NCBI GenBank assembly: GCA_016928395.1
Contig: JAFGKV010000036.1
Coordinates: 1 to 64,000, forward strand
Reading direction: 5' to 3'
DNA: 64,000 bases
DNA from: Candidatus Fermentibacterota bacterium
Lineage (GTDB): Bacteria > JAFGKV01
A model generated the notes under the pieces. It was not told the origin of the DNA and did not search any database. It worked only from the letters and a program-made list of their open reading frames with translations. The translations under genes and the position numbers were made by a program. Positions 18,663 through 26,219 of the stretch are shown here, one piece after another. Each line of letters begins with the position of its first letter. The stretch's first letter is position 1.

Positions 18663-19192
18663 GTCATACCTCGGATAACTGGGTCGGCCCACCCGGCGAA
18701 ATCCCAACCCGGATGATCAGAAGGGCCGGAATCGGTGGCAAGGAGCAGTGAGACTCGCTGACCCTCGTACAGGGAGAGGTCAACTTCGGCCTCAAGCCAG
18801 ACTCGGTCTTCATTCACCGCCTTGGGATTCACGTAACGGCTGAACGCAACGGTCGGATCGCTCGTGCCGTCGGCGATGCTGACGTGAAAGGTGACACCGT
18901 CGCCCGGCTTGTTCCAGACATCCTGGGGCATGCCCACTGCGAAACTGAGCTTGGCTTTGGCGGGCACAACCAGATCGAATCGGGCCGTGCTGACAGGATG
19001 CATGAAGATGCACTTCCTGGTGTCACCGCCGACATTGAGCACGGACTCCGAGACGAAGCTTGGCTGCTTGGCCGAGATCTTCGCCCGCGGCAGTTCGTCG
19101 ATAAGGGGAATGGTGATGACCTGCCGTTCCTTGGTGCAGGCCACCCCAAGCAGGGTGGCTGCAAGGGCTGAGATCACCGTGCATCGAATCAT
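18656..19192 (-). CDS. Lipoprotein with jelly-roll, sugar-binding-like domain
   Basis: 178 residues from ATG 19192, which follows GGAGGTG; an in-frame GTG at 19213 would place the Shine-Dalgarno sequence inside the gene. A short hydrophobic N-terminus ends in LLGVACTKE, a lipobox with the lipidated Cys at about residue 19. The mature part (LVVPAKAKLSFAVGM, a central DGVTFHVSI, VDLSLYEGQRVSLLL, then WADPVI) resembles a beta-sandwich module often found next to sulfatases and glycan-processing proteins. It contains no catalytic motif that I recognise. Its stop overlaps the start of the glycoside-hydrolase-like gene by 7 bases, so the two are almost certainly translationally coupled and may act together at the cell surface. 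Confidence 0.7.
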   Translation of the reverse strand: MIRCTVISALAATLLGVACTKERQVITIPLIDELPRAKISAKQPSFVSESVLNVGGDTRKCIFMHPVSTARFDLVVPAKAKLSFAVGMPQDVWNKPGDGVTFHVSIADGTSDPTVAFSRYVNPKAVNEDRVWLEAEVDLSLYEGQRVSLLLATDSGPSDHPGWDFAGWADPVIRGMTW

Positions 19193-19242
19193 GGAAATAG
19201 TACACCTCCGCACACGCGCAGACTCACATCCTCAGAAGAACC

Positions 19243-19292
19243 GGGGCTTTGAGCAGGCCAAAGGGCTAACTATGCGGATTGCTCAAAGCCCC
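19243..19292 (-). terminator. 13-bp stem hairpin downstream of the sulfatase-like gene
   Basis: Arms 19243-19255 and 19280-19292 are perfect complements with a 24-base loop. The element lies about 150 bases after the sulfatase-like stop and about 50 bases before the lipoprotein start, in transcription order. It may end the upstream operon or attenuate read-through into the lipoprotein/glycosidase pair. No U-tract is seen. Confidence 0.5.
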
Positions 19293-19440
19293 AGTCTTCG
19301 GGAGACGGACGATGATGAGGGCTTGCCCGCTGCCACCGATCGGAACGCGCTCCTATGCCCTCAGGCCCCCGGAGACAGACCTTCTCCCAAAGGTGAAGGA
19401 TGATCTATGCGCTGTCAATGCCTCGGTGAGTGACGGTATC

Positions 19441-20808
19441 CTACTCCACATATCCGAGTCTCTTGAGCAATTGCACAGTTTCGGCATCAATCGTGGCCCC
19501 CTCGGCCTCGGACGCAGGCATGGGGGGGCGCACCAATCCGCGGTACCATGCGTGCACCTCATCCGTCAGTGCGGCCAAAGTATCGGGATACTCGGCAGCC
19601 CTGTTGACGGTCTCTCCCGGGTCGCCATCCAGATCGTAGAGCCTTATGTCACCATTGGGACGCTGCCAGAGCTTCCACCGGCCTCGACGCACCGCGAAAC
19701 CCTGAGTCTGGCTGAACACTGGACCCTGGGGGATCGTTCCACGGAATGCCCGCACGAGACTCGTTCCTTCAATCCCCGCCGGGGGGCGTATTCCGACAAG
19801 ATCAAGCACAGTCGGGACAATGTCGACATTGGACACGGGAGTTTCCACGAGCAGCCCTTGCGGCACCTTTCCCGGCCACCACAGAATCAGTGGACATCGA
19901 AGCAGCTCATCGTGCAGGCTCTGACCATGCCCCATCGAGCCGTGCTCCATAAACTCCTCCCCGTGATCCGATGCCACCACAACCAGAAGATCACGGGTTC
20001 TCTCTTCAGAGGCCAACACGTCCAGGAACGCGCAGATCTCATGGTCCAGATAGGCAATCCCCGCGTCGTACATGGCGACGATATTGCCGAATTCCGCCGG
20101 GCTCGGCCCTCCCCGGCGCACAAGCTCGTTCATCCATGGACGGGTCGGTTCCGGGAACTTCTCGAAACTGGGTGCGAACCTCCGTGCGAACTCGGCAGGA
20201 GGGTAGTAGGGATCATGCACGTCCATATAGTGGAGGTAACAGAACCACGGTGCATCGCCGAGTGACCGTATCCATTGGTGCGCCAACCGGTTCAGATTCT
20301 GAGCGGAGTCAAGTGTCCATCGATGCCGAAGCTGGTCGTCGAAGTGATCAAAGTGGGCTCTGATGCCACGAATCTGGTTGGCGACCACGGGATTGGCAGT
20401 AAATGCGCCGGTCGTGTAGCCGCGGCGATAGAGGTAGGCAGGCAGCAGGCCAATGCCCTCGCCCAACACCACCGCGTTCTGCATGCCGAAATCGGCCAGT
20501 TCGATCCGTGTCCACCGGAACGTCGATCCCGGATACCGCCCGCTGAGCAGCGAAGGCATCGACGTCATGGTGAACGGCGCCTGTGCGGTGGCCGTAGTGA
20601 AGGCGGTGCCTTCTGCCGCAAGGATATCAAGGCACGGGCTGGTTGGGTGCTGGTACCCTGCAAACCCCAGATGATCGGCGCGAAGCGCGTCGATTACGAT
20701 GAAGAGCACGTTGGGGCGCACCGGGGGTATCATCGTGCAGCCGCCCAAGATCACCCAAAGGAGGGCACTCACTCGAAGACCATATGCGCGGGCACGGTGT
20801 GCGGTCAA
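19441..20808 (-). CDS. Sulfatase-like lipoprotein (alkaline phosphatase superfamily)
   Basis: 455 residues. The start appears to be TTG at 20808 with GAGG about 9 bases upstream. The N-terminus is hydrophobic with a lipobox-like VILGGC. VLFIVIDALRADHLG gives the first metal-binding Asp, and VVASDHGEEFMEHGSMGHG is the second metal site typical of sulfatase-fold enzymes. The nucleophile region reads APFTMTSMPSLLSGRYP. The formylglycine C/S-x-P-x-R signature is not met; Thr aligns with the nucleophile of the TxPSxASLLTG subgroup. It could therefore be a phosphodiesterase or phosphotransferase rather than a formylglycine sulfatase. The protein ends in LLKRLGYVE, a common tail in this family. It probably acts on envelope lipids or glycans. 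Confidence 0.8.
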   Translation of the reverse strand: MTAHRARAYGLRVSALLWVILGGCTMIPPVRPNVLFIVIDALRADHLGFAGYQHPTSPCLDILAAEGTAFTTATAQAPFTMTSMPSLLSGRYPGSTFRWTRIELADFGMQNAVVLGEGIGLLPAYLYRRGYTTGAFTANPVVANQIRGIRAHFDHFDDQLRHRWTLDSAQNLNRLAHQWIRSLGDAPWFCYLHYMDVHDPYYPPAEFARRFAPSFEKFPEPTRPWMNELVRRGGPSPAEFGNIVAMYDAGIAYLDHEICAFLDVLASEERTRDLLVVVASDHGEEFMEHGSMGHGQSLHDELLRCPLILWWPGKVPQGLLVETPVSNVDIVPTVLDLVGIRPPAGIEGTSLVRAFRGTIPQGPVFSQTQGFAVRRGRWKLWQRPNGDIRLYDLDGDPGETVNRAAEYPDTLAALTDEVHAWYRGLVRPPMPASEAEGATIDAETVQLLKRLGYVE

Positions 20809-20965
20809 TGCTCAGACCTCAGGGTTCGGGAGCAGCTTCAAGTCTCATGGCCGGATGGATTCTGGTGTGTGCCACCCAACCATTCATAGTCGAGGCGGCG
20901 CACCCGCAGATCAGGGCCTTCAGAAATGACAACACCTGGGCAGCCGCCCAGCACAGATGTCGGTA

Positions 20966-22141
20966 TCAGAAGCTCCAGCGGTACACAACGTAGGGCTTGA
21001 GATCTACCTCCCCGCGGAACACGTTCAGGCCCGCCACATCCACCCGTACATTGGCCTTGGCGGGCCGTACTCGAAGTTCCATGGAGCCCCGCGGCCGGAT
21101 TTCCGCCGTGAACCGATGCTTCTGCGCGATGCTCCCTGACTGCACCCACCCTTTCAGGCCGGCCACCGACACGAGTCGGTAGTCTCCCTGTTCTTCGATA
21201 ACGATGACCGACGGCGATCCCTTGAGCATACCCACCGACGGCGCCGCAGGCGATGGGTACTGGAGCAAGGACACCCGCTCACCTACCACAGTGTGTTGCG
21301 GCGATTGGGCGGGAAAATCCATGGCGATGTCCGCCGACTTGGTCTCGTCGCATCGGAATTCGATGCGGGGGTAGAAGCTGCACGTGTCTACCGTCGCGTC
21401 GAACCGTGCGCCGGGCCATGGCGAGTAGGTCCGAGCCGCCGCGAGGGCTTCCTCCTCCCGGGCAAGAAACTCACGGCCTCGCTCGCCGTGCTCGCGCAGC
21501 CGATCCTGCACCGAGGGAAGCAACCGCATGTCGCTGCACAGAGTGATGATCTCTCGCAGAGGCGCCAGTCTCTCTGCCGCCGTTTCGCCACGGCGTGCCG
21601 CCCCGAACAAGGCCAGGCACAAGGCTTCCCGAAATTGCGAGCCGCCCGCGTCAAGGGCAGCGGCATCCCGCAACGCCTTTAGCCCACTCCCCCACTCCGC
21701 CCCGTGAAGCATCGCCTGTCCGACAGCCATGATCGACTCGGCTCGTTGTACCTGTAGCGACCATAGCTGGTGACGGTCTGCTCCGACCGCGTGGCCAGGT
21801 GGCGCGGCCGTGCCAATTAGTTCCAGAGCAAACGATGGAGCGGGCAAGTCCTCGACATAGGCGATCAGACGCTCCCACGCCTCGGTGTGGGTTGCCTCCA
21901 CATTCACCACCGAATGCCAGGCCGCGGCGGCTTCGCCGACGCGGCCGAGTGTATCAAGCGCCCGGGCGCGAGCGACGAGGCAGTCGAGACGCTCCGGTGC
22001 GGATTCCAGGCACTTCGCACTCTCTCGGAGGACGTCGTCCAGCCTGCCTTCGGCCAGCATTCCGTCCAGATTTCCGCTGCCGTGGCCGCACGCCGCCACG
22101 GCACACATCATGGCACAACCCATTACGCGTCGGTATCGCAT
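20966..22141 (-). CDS. Lipoprotein with helical TPR-like region and SH3b-like domain
   Basis: 391 residues from ATG 22141, preceded by AGGAGG; the open frame reaches 22285 inside tdk. The signal ends in AVAAC, a lipobox near residue 18. Residues about 20-250 are alpha-helical and Ala/Leu/Arg-rich, with TPR-like spacing ([24 protein letters not shown]). A later segment (about 305-350: [21 protein letters not shown] ... GLKGWVQSG) resembles a bacterial SH3 domain, which often binds peptidoglycan or peptides. The last 40 residues are beta-rich. The gene overlaps the 3' end of tdk by 19 bases and closes the large minus-strand operon. It may be an envelope-stress or wall-associated scaffold; the function is not known. 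Confidence 0.7.
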   Translation of the reverse strand: MRYRRVMGCAMMCAVAACGHGSGNLDGMLAEGRLDDVLRESAKCLESAPERLDCLVARARALDTLGRVGEAAAAWHSVVNVEATHTEAWERLIAYVEDLPAPSFALELIGTAAPPGHAVGADRHQLWSLQVQRAESIMAVGQAMLHGAEWGSGLKALRDAAALDAGGSQFREALCLALFGAARRGETAAERLAPLREIITLCSDMRLLPSVQDRLREHGERGREFLAREEEALAAARTYSPWPGARFDATVDTCSFYPRIEFRCDETKSADIAMDFPAQSPQHTVVGERVSLLQYPSPAAPSVGMLKGSPSVIVIEEQGDYRLVSVAGLKGWVQSGSIAQKHRFTAEIRPRGSMELRVRPAKANVRVDVAGLNVFRGEVDLKPYVVYRWSF

Positions 22142-22728
22142 GATTCCTCCTGATACGGTGCCTCCCACGGGCGGAAGCACTTGCGGCATCTCGGCTCGTA
22201 CGCAGCCTCCGCGCCGACAAGCACACGTTCCCTGCTGGGCACCAGCCGTTGAGAGCGATTGGCCGGGGCCCCGCACCGTACGCACACGGCCATGGTCTTG
22301 GTGATGGACTCGGCTACCGCAAGAAGCTGAGGTATCGGTTCGAAGGGACGGCCGAGATAGTCTTGATCCAGCCCTGCGACCACGACCCGTAGCCCGCGAT
22401 TCGCCAGTTCTTCGCAGACCTCGACCAAGGAGAGATCGAAGAACTGGGCCTCGTCGATTCCCACAACCTGGGTATCCTGTTCCACCTGCGAGAGAATGTC
22501 GGCCGGCGTCACCACCGCAACACCCGCGACCCGGTTCTTGTCATGGGAGACAATGTGGTCCTCGGAATAACGGTCGTCGGTGGCGGGTTTGAACGCCTGT
22601 ACCTTCTGCCGTGCGATGACGGCACGCCTGAGACGCCTGATGAGTTCCTCGCTCTTGCCACTGAACATGCTGCCGCAGATCACCTCTATCCAGCCGCATT
22701 CCCTGGGGGGATGCACTCCATCAGGCAT
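22123..22728 (-). CDS. tdk: Thymidine kinase
   Basis: 201 residues, the usual size for type II thymidine kinase. [19 protein letters not shown] is the P-loop. [11 protein letters not shown] contains the catalytic Glu/Walker B region, and [15 protein letters not shown] follows. [11 protein letters not shown] and RCRKC provide the paired-cysteine zinc site, and [13 protein letters not shown] the thymidine-binding lasso region. It phosphorylates thymidine to dTMP in pyrimidine salvage. The start overlaps the end of hpt by 8 bases, so the two salvage genes are translationally coupled. Confidence 0.95.
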   Translation of the reverse strand: MPDGVHPPRECGWIEVICGSMFSGKSEELIRRLRRAVIARQKVQAFKPATDDRYSEDHIVSHDKNRVAGVAVVTPADILSQVEQDTQVVGIDEAQFFDLSLVEVCEELANRGLRVVVAGLDQDYLGRPFEPIPQLLAVAESITKTMAVCVRCGAPANRSQRLVPSRERVLVGAEAAYEPRCRKCFRPWEAPYQEESCDTDA

Positions 22729-23263
22729 TGGCGTATACGCGCTCCCTCAGGACGCAGATGTCAGGCAGGTTCCGGTACTTCTCGCCGTAGTCGAGACCGT
22801 AGCCGACAACAAACTCATTGGGAATCTCTATCCCCACATAATCCAGATGCACTTCCAGCTTGCGCCGGGAGGGCTTATTCAGCAACGTGCATGTCGCCAG
22901 AGACCGTGGTTCCCTCACGTGCAGCAGGTCCTTCAAATAGGCCAACGTGAGCCCCGTGTCCACGATGTCCTCGACAATGATGACATCCATACCTTGGATG
23001 TTCTGCCCCAAATCGGAGTTGATCTTGACGATCCCCGTGGATTGCCGCGATGTGCCGTAACTGGAGATTGCCATGAAGTCCAGAGCAACCGGCAGTTCGA
23101 TGGCTCGAACCAGATCCGAGAGGAAGACGACTGCGCCCTTGAGTATGCCGACCAGGTACGGTTCCTTCCCCTGGTAATCTCTGGTGATCTCCTGCCCCAA
23201 CCGCCGTACCGCAGTCTGGATCTCCTCGGCACCGACCAAGACGCGATCAATGTCGTCCATCAT
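22721..23263 (-). CDS. hpt: Hypoxanthine phosphoribosyltransferase
   Basis: 180 residues, standard for bacterial [20 protein letters not shown] supplies the PPi loop, FMAISSYG is the flexible loop, [17 protein letters not shown] is the PRPP-binding signature with the paired acidic residues, and [21 protein letters not shown] is the purine-binding C-terminal region. It converts hypoxanthine (and probably guanine) with PRPP to IMP/GMP. It lies 2 bases after arcC and overlaps tdk, forming a compact salvage block. Confidence 0.95.
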   Translation of the reverse strand: MMDDIDRVLVGAEEIQTAVRRLGQEITRDYQGKEPYLVGILKGAVVFLSDLVRAIELPVALDFMAISSYGTSRQSTGIVKINSDLGQNIQGMDVIIVEDIVDTGLTLAYLKDLLHVREPRSLATCTLLNKPSRRKLEVHLDYVGIEIPNEFVVGYGLDYGEKYRNLPDICVLRERVYANA

Positions 23264-23265
23264 GA

Positions 23266-24222
23266 TCAGAGCCCTGGCTCGTCAGGCACGATGTGGGTTC
23301 CGACACCGGGTTCCAAGGCGGAGTCTACCAAGTCAGGGGAGGTAATGATCACCTCCTTACCACCGCCGGCGAGGAACCGAAGCGCCGCATCGATCTTGGG
23401 GCCCATACTTCCCGCAGGAAACTCCCGCGCAGCCAGGAGTTCCCTCGCCTCGCTGGCGGTCATGCGATCCAGCCCATACTGCGCGGGGGTGCCATAGCCC
23501 CGGCACACCTTGGGAACGGCGGTGATGATGATGATCCTGTCTGCCTTGATGCGAGTCGCCAGCACCTCGGAAGCCAAATCCTTGTCGATCACCGCCTCGG
23601 CTCCCTCAAGCCAGCCTCCCGGCAGGCCATACACCGGGCATCCGCCGCCGCCGACGGCGATGACGATGATACCTTCGCGCACCAGTGCTGCGATACTGCT
23701 GCTCTCGACCACATCGATGGGGCGGGGAGAGGCCACGACCCGGCGGTATCCTCTCCCGGCATCCTCCACGATGTTCCAGCCGTCATGATTCCGGCGCTCC
23801 TCGGCTTCTGCGGCGGTGTAGAAGGGGCCGATGGGCTTTGTCGGGTTCCTGAACGCAGGATCTCCCCTATCCACCAAAACCTGGGTCACCACGGTGACGA
23901 CTTCCCGCTGTACACCGAGTTTCTGTAGCATATTGTGGAGACACTGCTGGATCATGTAGCCCATCCCCCCCGCGGAATCGGCCACGCAGATGCCCAAAGG
24001 CATAGGCGGGACGACGCTGCGGGCCATTTCATTGCGAAGGAGGATATTGCCCACCACCGGACCGTTGCCGTGGGTTATCACGATCCTGTACCCCTTGCGC
24101 ACAAGCCGCGCGACGCCCAGCATGCTCTGTCTCGTCACGGCGAACTGCTCCCCGATGGTGCCCTTGCTTCCCACGGGGATGATGGAGTTGCCTCCCAGGG
24201 CAATAACGATGGTTTCGCTCAT
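23266..24222 (-). CDS. arcC: Carbamate kinase
   Basis: 318 residues, matching the family (about 310). IVIALGGNSIIP is the N-terminal nucleotide/carbamate site. ITHGNGPVVGNILLRN, GIVADSAGG-like ICVADSAGGMGYMIQQ, PTKPIGPFY, GYRRVVASPRP and VIAVGGGGCPV follow the carbamate kinase pattern through to GSMGPKIDAALRF. It makes ATP from carbamoyl phosphate (arginine deiminase, agmatine or purine/allantoin-derived pathways) or works in reverse. No ornithine or putrescine carbamoyltransferase is nearby, so the pathway that supplies carbamoyl phosphate is not evident. The gene is 9 bases after the beta-propeller lipoprotein and 2 bases before hpt. Confidence 0.95.
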   Translation of the reverse strand: MSETIVIALGGNSIIPVGSKGTIGEQFAVTRQSMLGVARLVRKGYRIVITHGNGPVVGNILLRNEMARSVVPPMPLGICVADSAGGMGYMIQQCLHNMLQKLGVQREVVTVVTQVLVDRGDPAFRNPTKPIGPFYTAAEAEERRNHDGWNIVEDAGRGYRRVVASPRPIDVVESSSIAALVREGIIVIAVGGGGCPVYGLPGGWLEGAEAVIDKDLASEVLATRIKADRIIIITAVPKVCRGYGTPAQYGLDRMTASEARELLAAREFPAGSMGPKIDAALRFLAGGGKEVIITSPDLVDSALEPGVGTHIVPDEPGL

Positions 24223-24231
24223 GTACCCTGC

Positions 24232-25236
24232 CTACCTGGTATCGGTGGAGAGGCGGAATCGGACTATGCGGTCATTTCCGGTGTCCGCGACGAACACGGT
24301 GCCATCGAACTCCGCGATGCCGCAGGGGTCCATGAACTGCTTCTCCCCCACCCCCCGCTCGCCGAACGACTGATACTCCTTGCCGAAGCCGCTGAACTTG
24401 AACACTCTGCAGAGATCGCTGTCCACAATGTAGAGGAACCCGTCGCCGTCGATGTCGACATCCTGCGGCCGCTCGAACTTACCCAAAGTGAACAGATCGC
24501 CTCCGGAGGAGGGGTCAAGCAAGGGTTTCCACCCATACGCATCGACGGTCACCATCTGTACCTTGTAGTAGTTCTCCCCGCGCTGGCAGTACGCGAAATC
24601 CACCGATCTATCCCGCACGGCGCATATTCCGGAAGGATCTGCCACCGCGAACAGGCCAGTGCCTCCCGGAGTCAGATTCAGAGGGCCCCGCACCGTGCCG
24701 TCCTCGCGGATGAAAAGGATCTGATTCGCATTCCGCTCATCGCCGCCGCAGGTCACGAGGTAGTAGATGCCACCCTCGGACGGCACGTAAAAAGCCTCGA
24801 CCCCATTGAAACGCCACGTCGGATGATCGACGGCCTTGTACAAGGTATCAACTGCGGCCGACTCGATACGGTGGGCCGCGGCGAAGAGGTCGATCCGGAG
24901 CAGGAAGTTCTTCCCGGTGGCCACCAGAAGCCTGAGCTTGGCGTCCTCCGCCACAGCGACCGGCGAATCGATGGGGGCCGAATACCCAAGACTATTGCCT
25001 ACGAGATCCAGCATGGCGACCCGGTTGTTGCCCGTGTCGGCCACAAACACCAGAGTCTCACGGCCAATGAGCACGTCGTGGGGTCTCGAAAACCCCTCCC
25101 ACACGGGCCGAAGCTGCAGGTAGGTCGTATCATCCACCGCGGTAGACCCATCATCCAGGGTCGGCTCCGGGGGCGTGAACTTGGCGCCGCACGAGGCCAA
25201 CCCGAGGAGTATCGCACCACACACTACCCAGCGCAT
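24232..25236 (-). CDS. Beta-propeller (NHL-repeat-like) lipoprotein
   Basis: 334 residues. The N-terminus ends in LLGLASCGAK, a clear lipobox (Cys about 16), so it is a lipoprotein. At least four repeats of NHL type are visible, including FSRPHDVLIG ... LVFVADTGNNRVAMLDL, FERPQDVDIDGDGFLYIVDSDLCRVFKF and FMDPCGIAEFDG ... VFVADTGNDRIVRFRL. Such repeats build a propeller that usually binds ligands or proteins. ATG 25236 has GGAGGTT 8-10 bases upstream, overlaps the PorV-like gene's stop by 1 base, and is followed by arcC. In context it is probably a surface or periplasmic partner of the PorV-like and TonB proteins. Confidence 0.85.
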   Translation of the reverse strand: MRWVVCGAILLGLASCGAKFTPPEPTLDDGSTAVDDTTYLQLRPVWEGFSRPHDVLIGRETLVFVADTGNNRVAMLDLVGNSLGYSAPIDSPVAVAEDAKLRLLVATGKNFLLRIDLFAAAHRIESAAVDTLYKAVDHPTWRFNGVEAFYVPSEGGIYYLVTCGGDERNANQILFIREDGTVRGPLNLTPGGTGLFAVADPSGICAVRDRSVDFAYCQRGENYYKVQMVTVDAYGWKPLLDPSSGGDLFTLGKFERPQDVDIDGDGFLYIVDSDLCRVFKFSGFGKEYQSFGERGVGEKQFMDPCGIAEFDGTVFVADTGNDRIVRFRLSTDTR

Positions 25237-26219
25237 CAGAATCGAACCTCCATCGAGAGCCTGCTGGCGGAACCCAAGTCACCCATGAAGGTGTAGGCGT
25301 AGTCCGCTCTGAGCTGCCCGGCAACGGGGAGAAACACCCCGGCGCCGAGCACCGATGACTCAGCATCCGAGTTCAGCCTCAGGCCTGCTCGGACGAAGAC
25401 CATTTCGTTCATCGCGTATTCGAGACCCACGCCGAGATTCTCCGCATTGTCGTTCGGATGATTGAGTTGGGCCGAGGCCGTCAGGCGATGGCGAGGAGTG
25501 TCGACGATCTCATCCGCGAAGCCCAGACGAAACTCGGTCGGCGGACTGAACGATTCGAAGCTGGTGAGCGCCTCTCCCGTGGCAAGATCATACCTGCCCG
25601 ACGGCGAGGCATCGCCGCCGAAGTTGCTCACCACCACCGCAAACCTGGTGTTCCCCCACCCGGTTCGGTAGTAGGTTCCCATGTCGAATGTCACGGCCCG
25701 CATGTGGAGAAGATCGAGAGATTCTTCTACGTAGCGGGCGGTGAGTCCGAAGGAAAACCGGTCGGTCATGCTCCTGGCCAAAGTGACCGCGATGGCGAGG
25801 TCGCCGTACCGCCAGTACTCGCCCGTCCCTTCGGGCTGAAGCTCGGTGGTGACGGGCGTCTCGGGGCAGGCGAGCTGGCTCAGGGAGATGCCGACCGCGT
25901 TGGCGCCAAAAGGAATGGCGACGCCCACGAAACGGTGGGAGAGATCAACCGGCCAGTCAGTGTAGGAGGCCACGGCTGCACGGCCCACCATCACAATTCC
26001 TGCCGGATTCCAGTACAATGCCGAGGCATCATCGGCAATGGCGGTGAAGGCCCCCCCGAAGCCCAGCGCCCTGGCGCCCACCCCGATCTTGAGAAACTGA
26101 AACCCGCTGATGCCGACCCGCTGGCCGCCCAAGACGGGGATCAAGTCTGCCCTAACCGGGTATACCGAGGCCACAATCAGGAACGCCGCGGACACGAGTG
26201 CGACCTTAGAACGCCACAT
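25236..26219 (-). CDS. PorV/PorQ-like outer-membrane beta-barrel protein
   Basis: 327 residues with a signal peptide ending about VYPVRA. FLKIGVGARALGFGGAFTAIADDASALYWNPAGI is strongly like the N-terminus of PorV/PorQ proteins (shown here in part only as key residues: GVGAR, GGAF, DDASALYWNPAG). Alternating strands fill the rest and the protein ends in an aromatic residue (MEVRF), as outer-membrane barrels do. PorV acts as a shuttle or carrier in type IX secretion, and PorQ-like proteins accompany surface secretion. The type IX core components are not in the window. The gene overlaps the TonB receptor by 14 bases and the propeller gene by 1 base, so it belongs to one operon with the sorting-domain proteins. 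Confidence 0.85.
   Translation of the reverse strand: MWRSKVALVSAAFLIVASVYPVRADLIPVLGGQRVGISGFQFLKIGVGARALGFGGAFTAIADDASALYWNPAGIVMVGRAAVASYTDWPVDLSHRFVGVAIPFGANAVGISLSQLACPETPVTTELQPEGTGEYWRYGDLAIAVTLARSMTDRFSFGLTARYVEESLDLLHMRAVTFDMGTYYRTGWGNTRFAVVVSNFGGDASPSGRYDLATGEALTSFESFSPPTEFRLGFADEIVDTPRHRLTASAQLNHPNDNAENLGVGLEYAMNEMVFVRAGLRLNSDAESSVLGAGVFLPVAGQLRADYAYTFMGDLGSASRLSMEVRF

Noticed and set aside
19279-20265. 328-residue plus-strand open frame
   Set aside because: Antisense to the sulfatase-like gene, which has clear metal-binding motifs.
23935-25296. 453-residue plus-strand open frame
   Set aside because: Antisense to arcC and the beta-propeller gene; His/Arg-rich composition without motifs.
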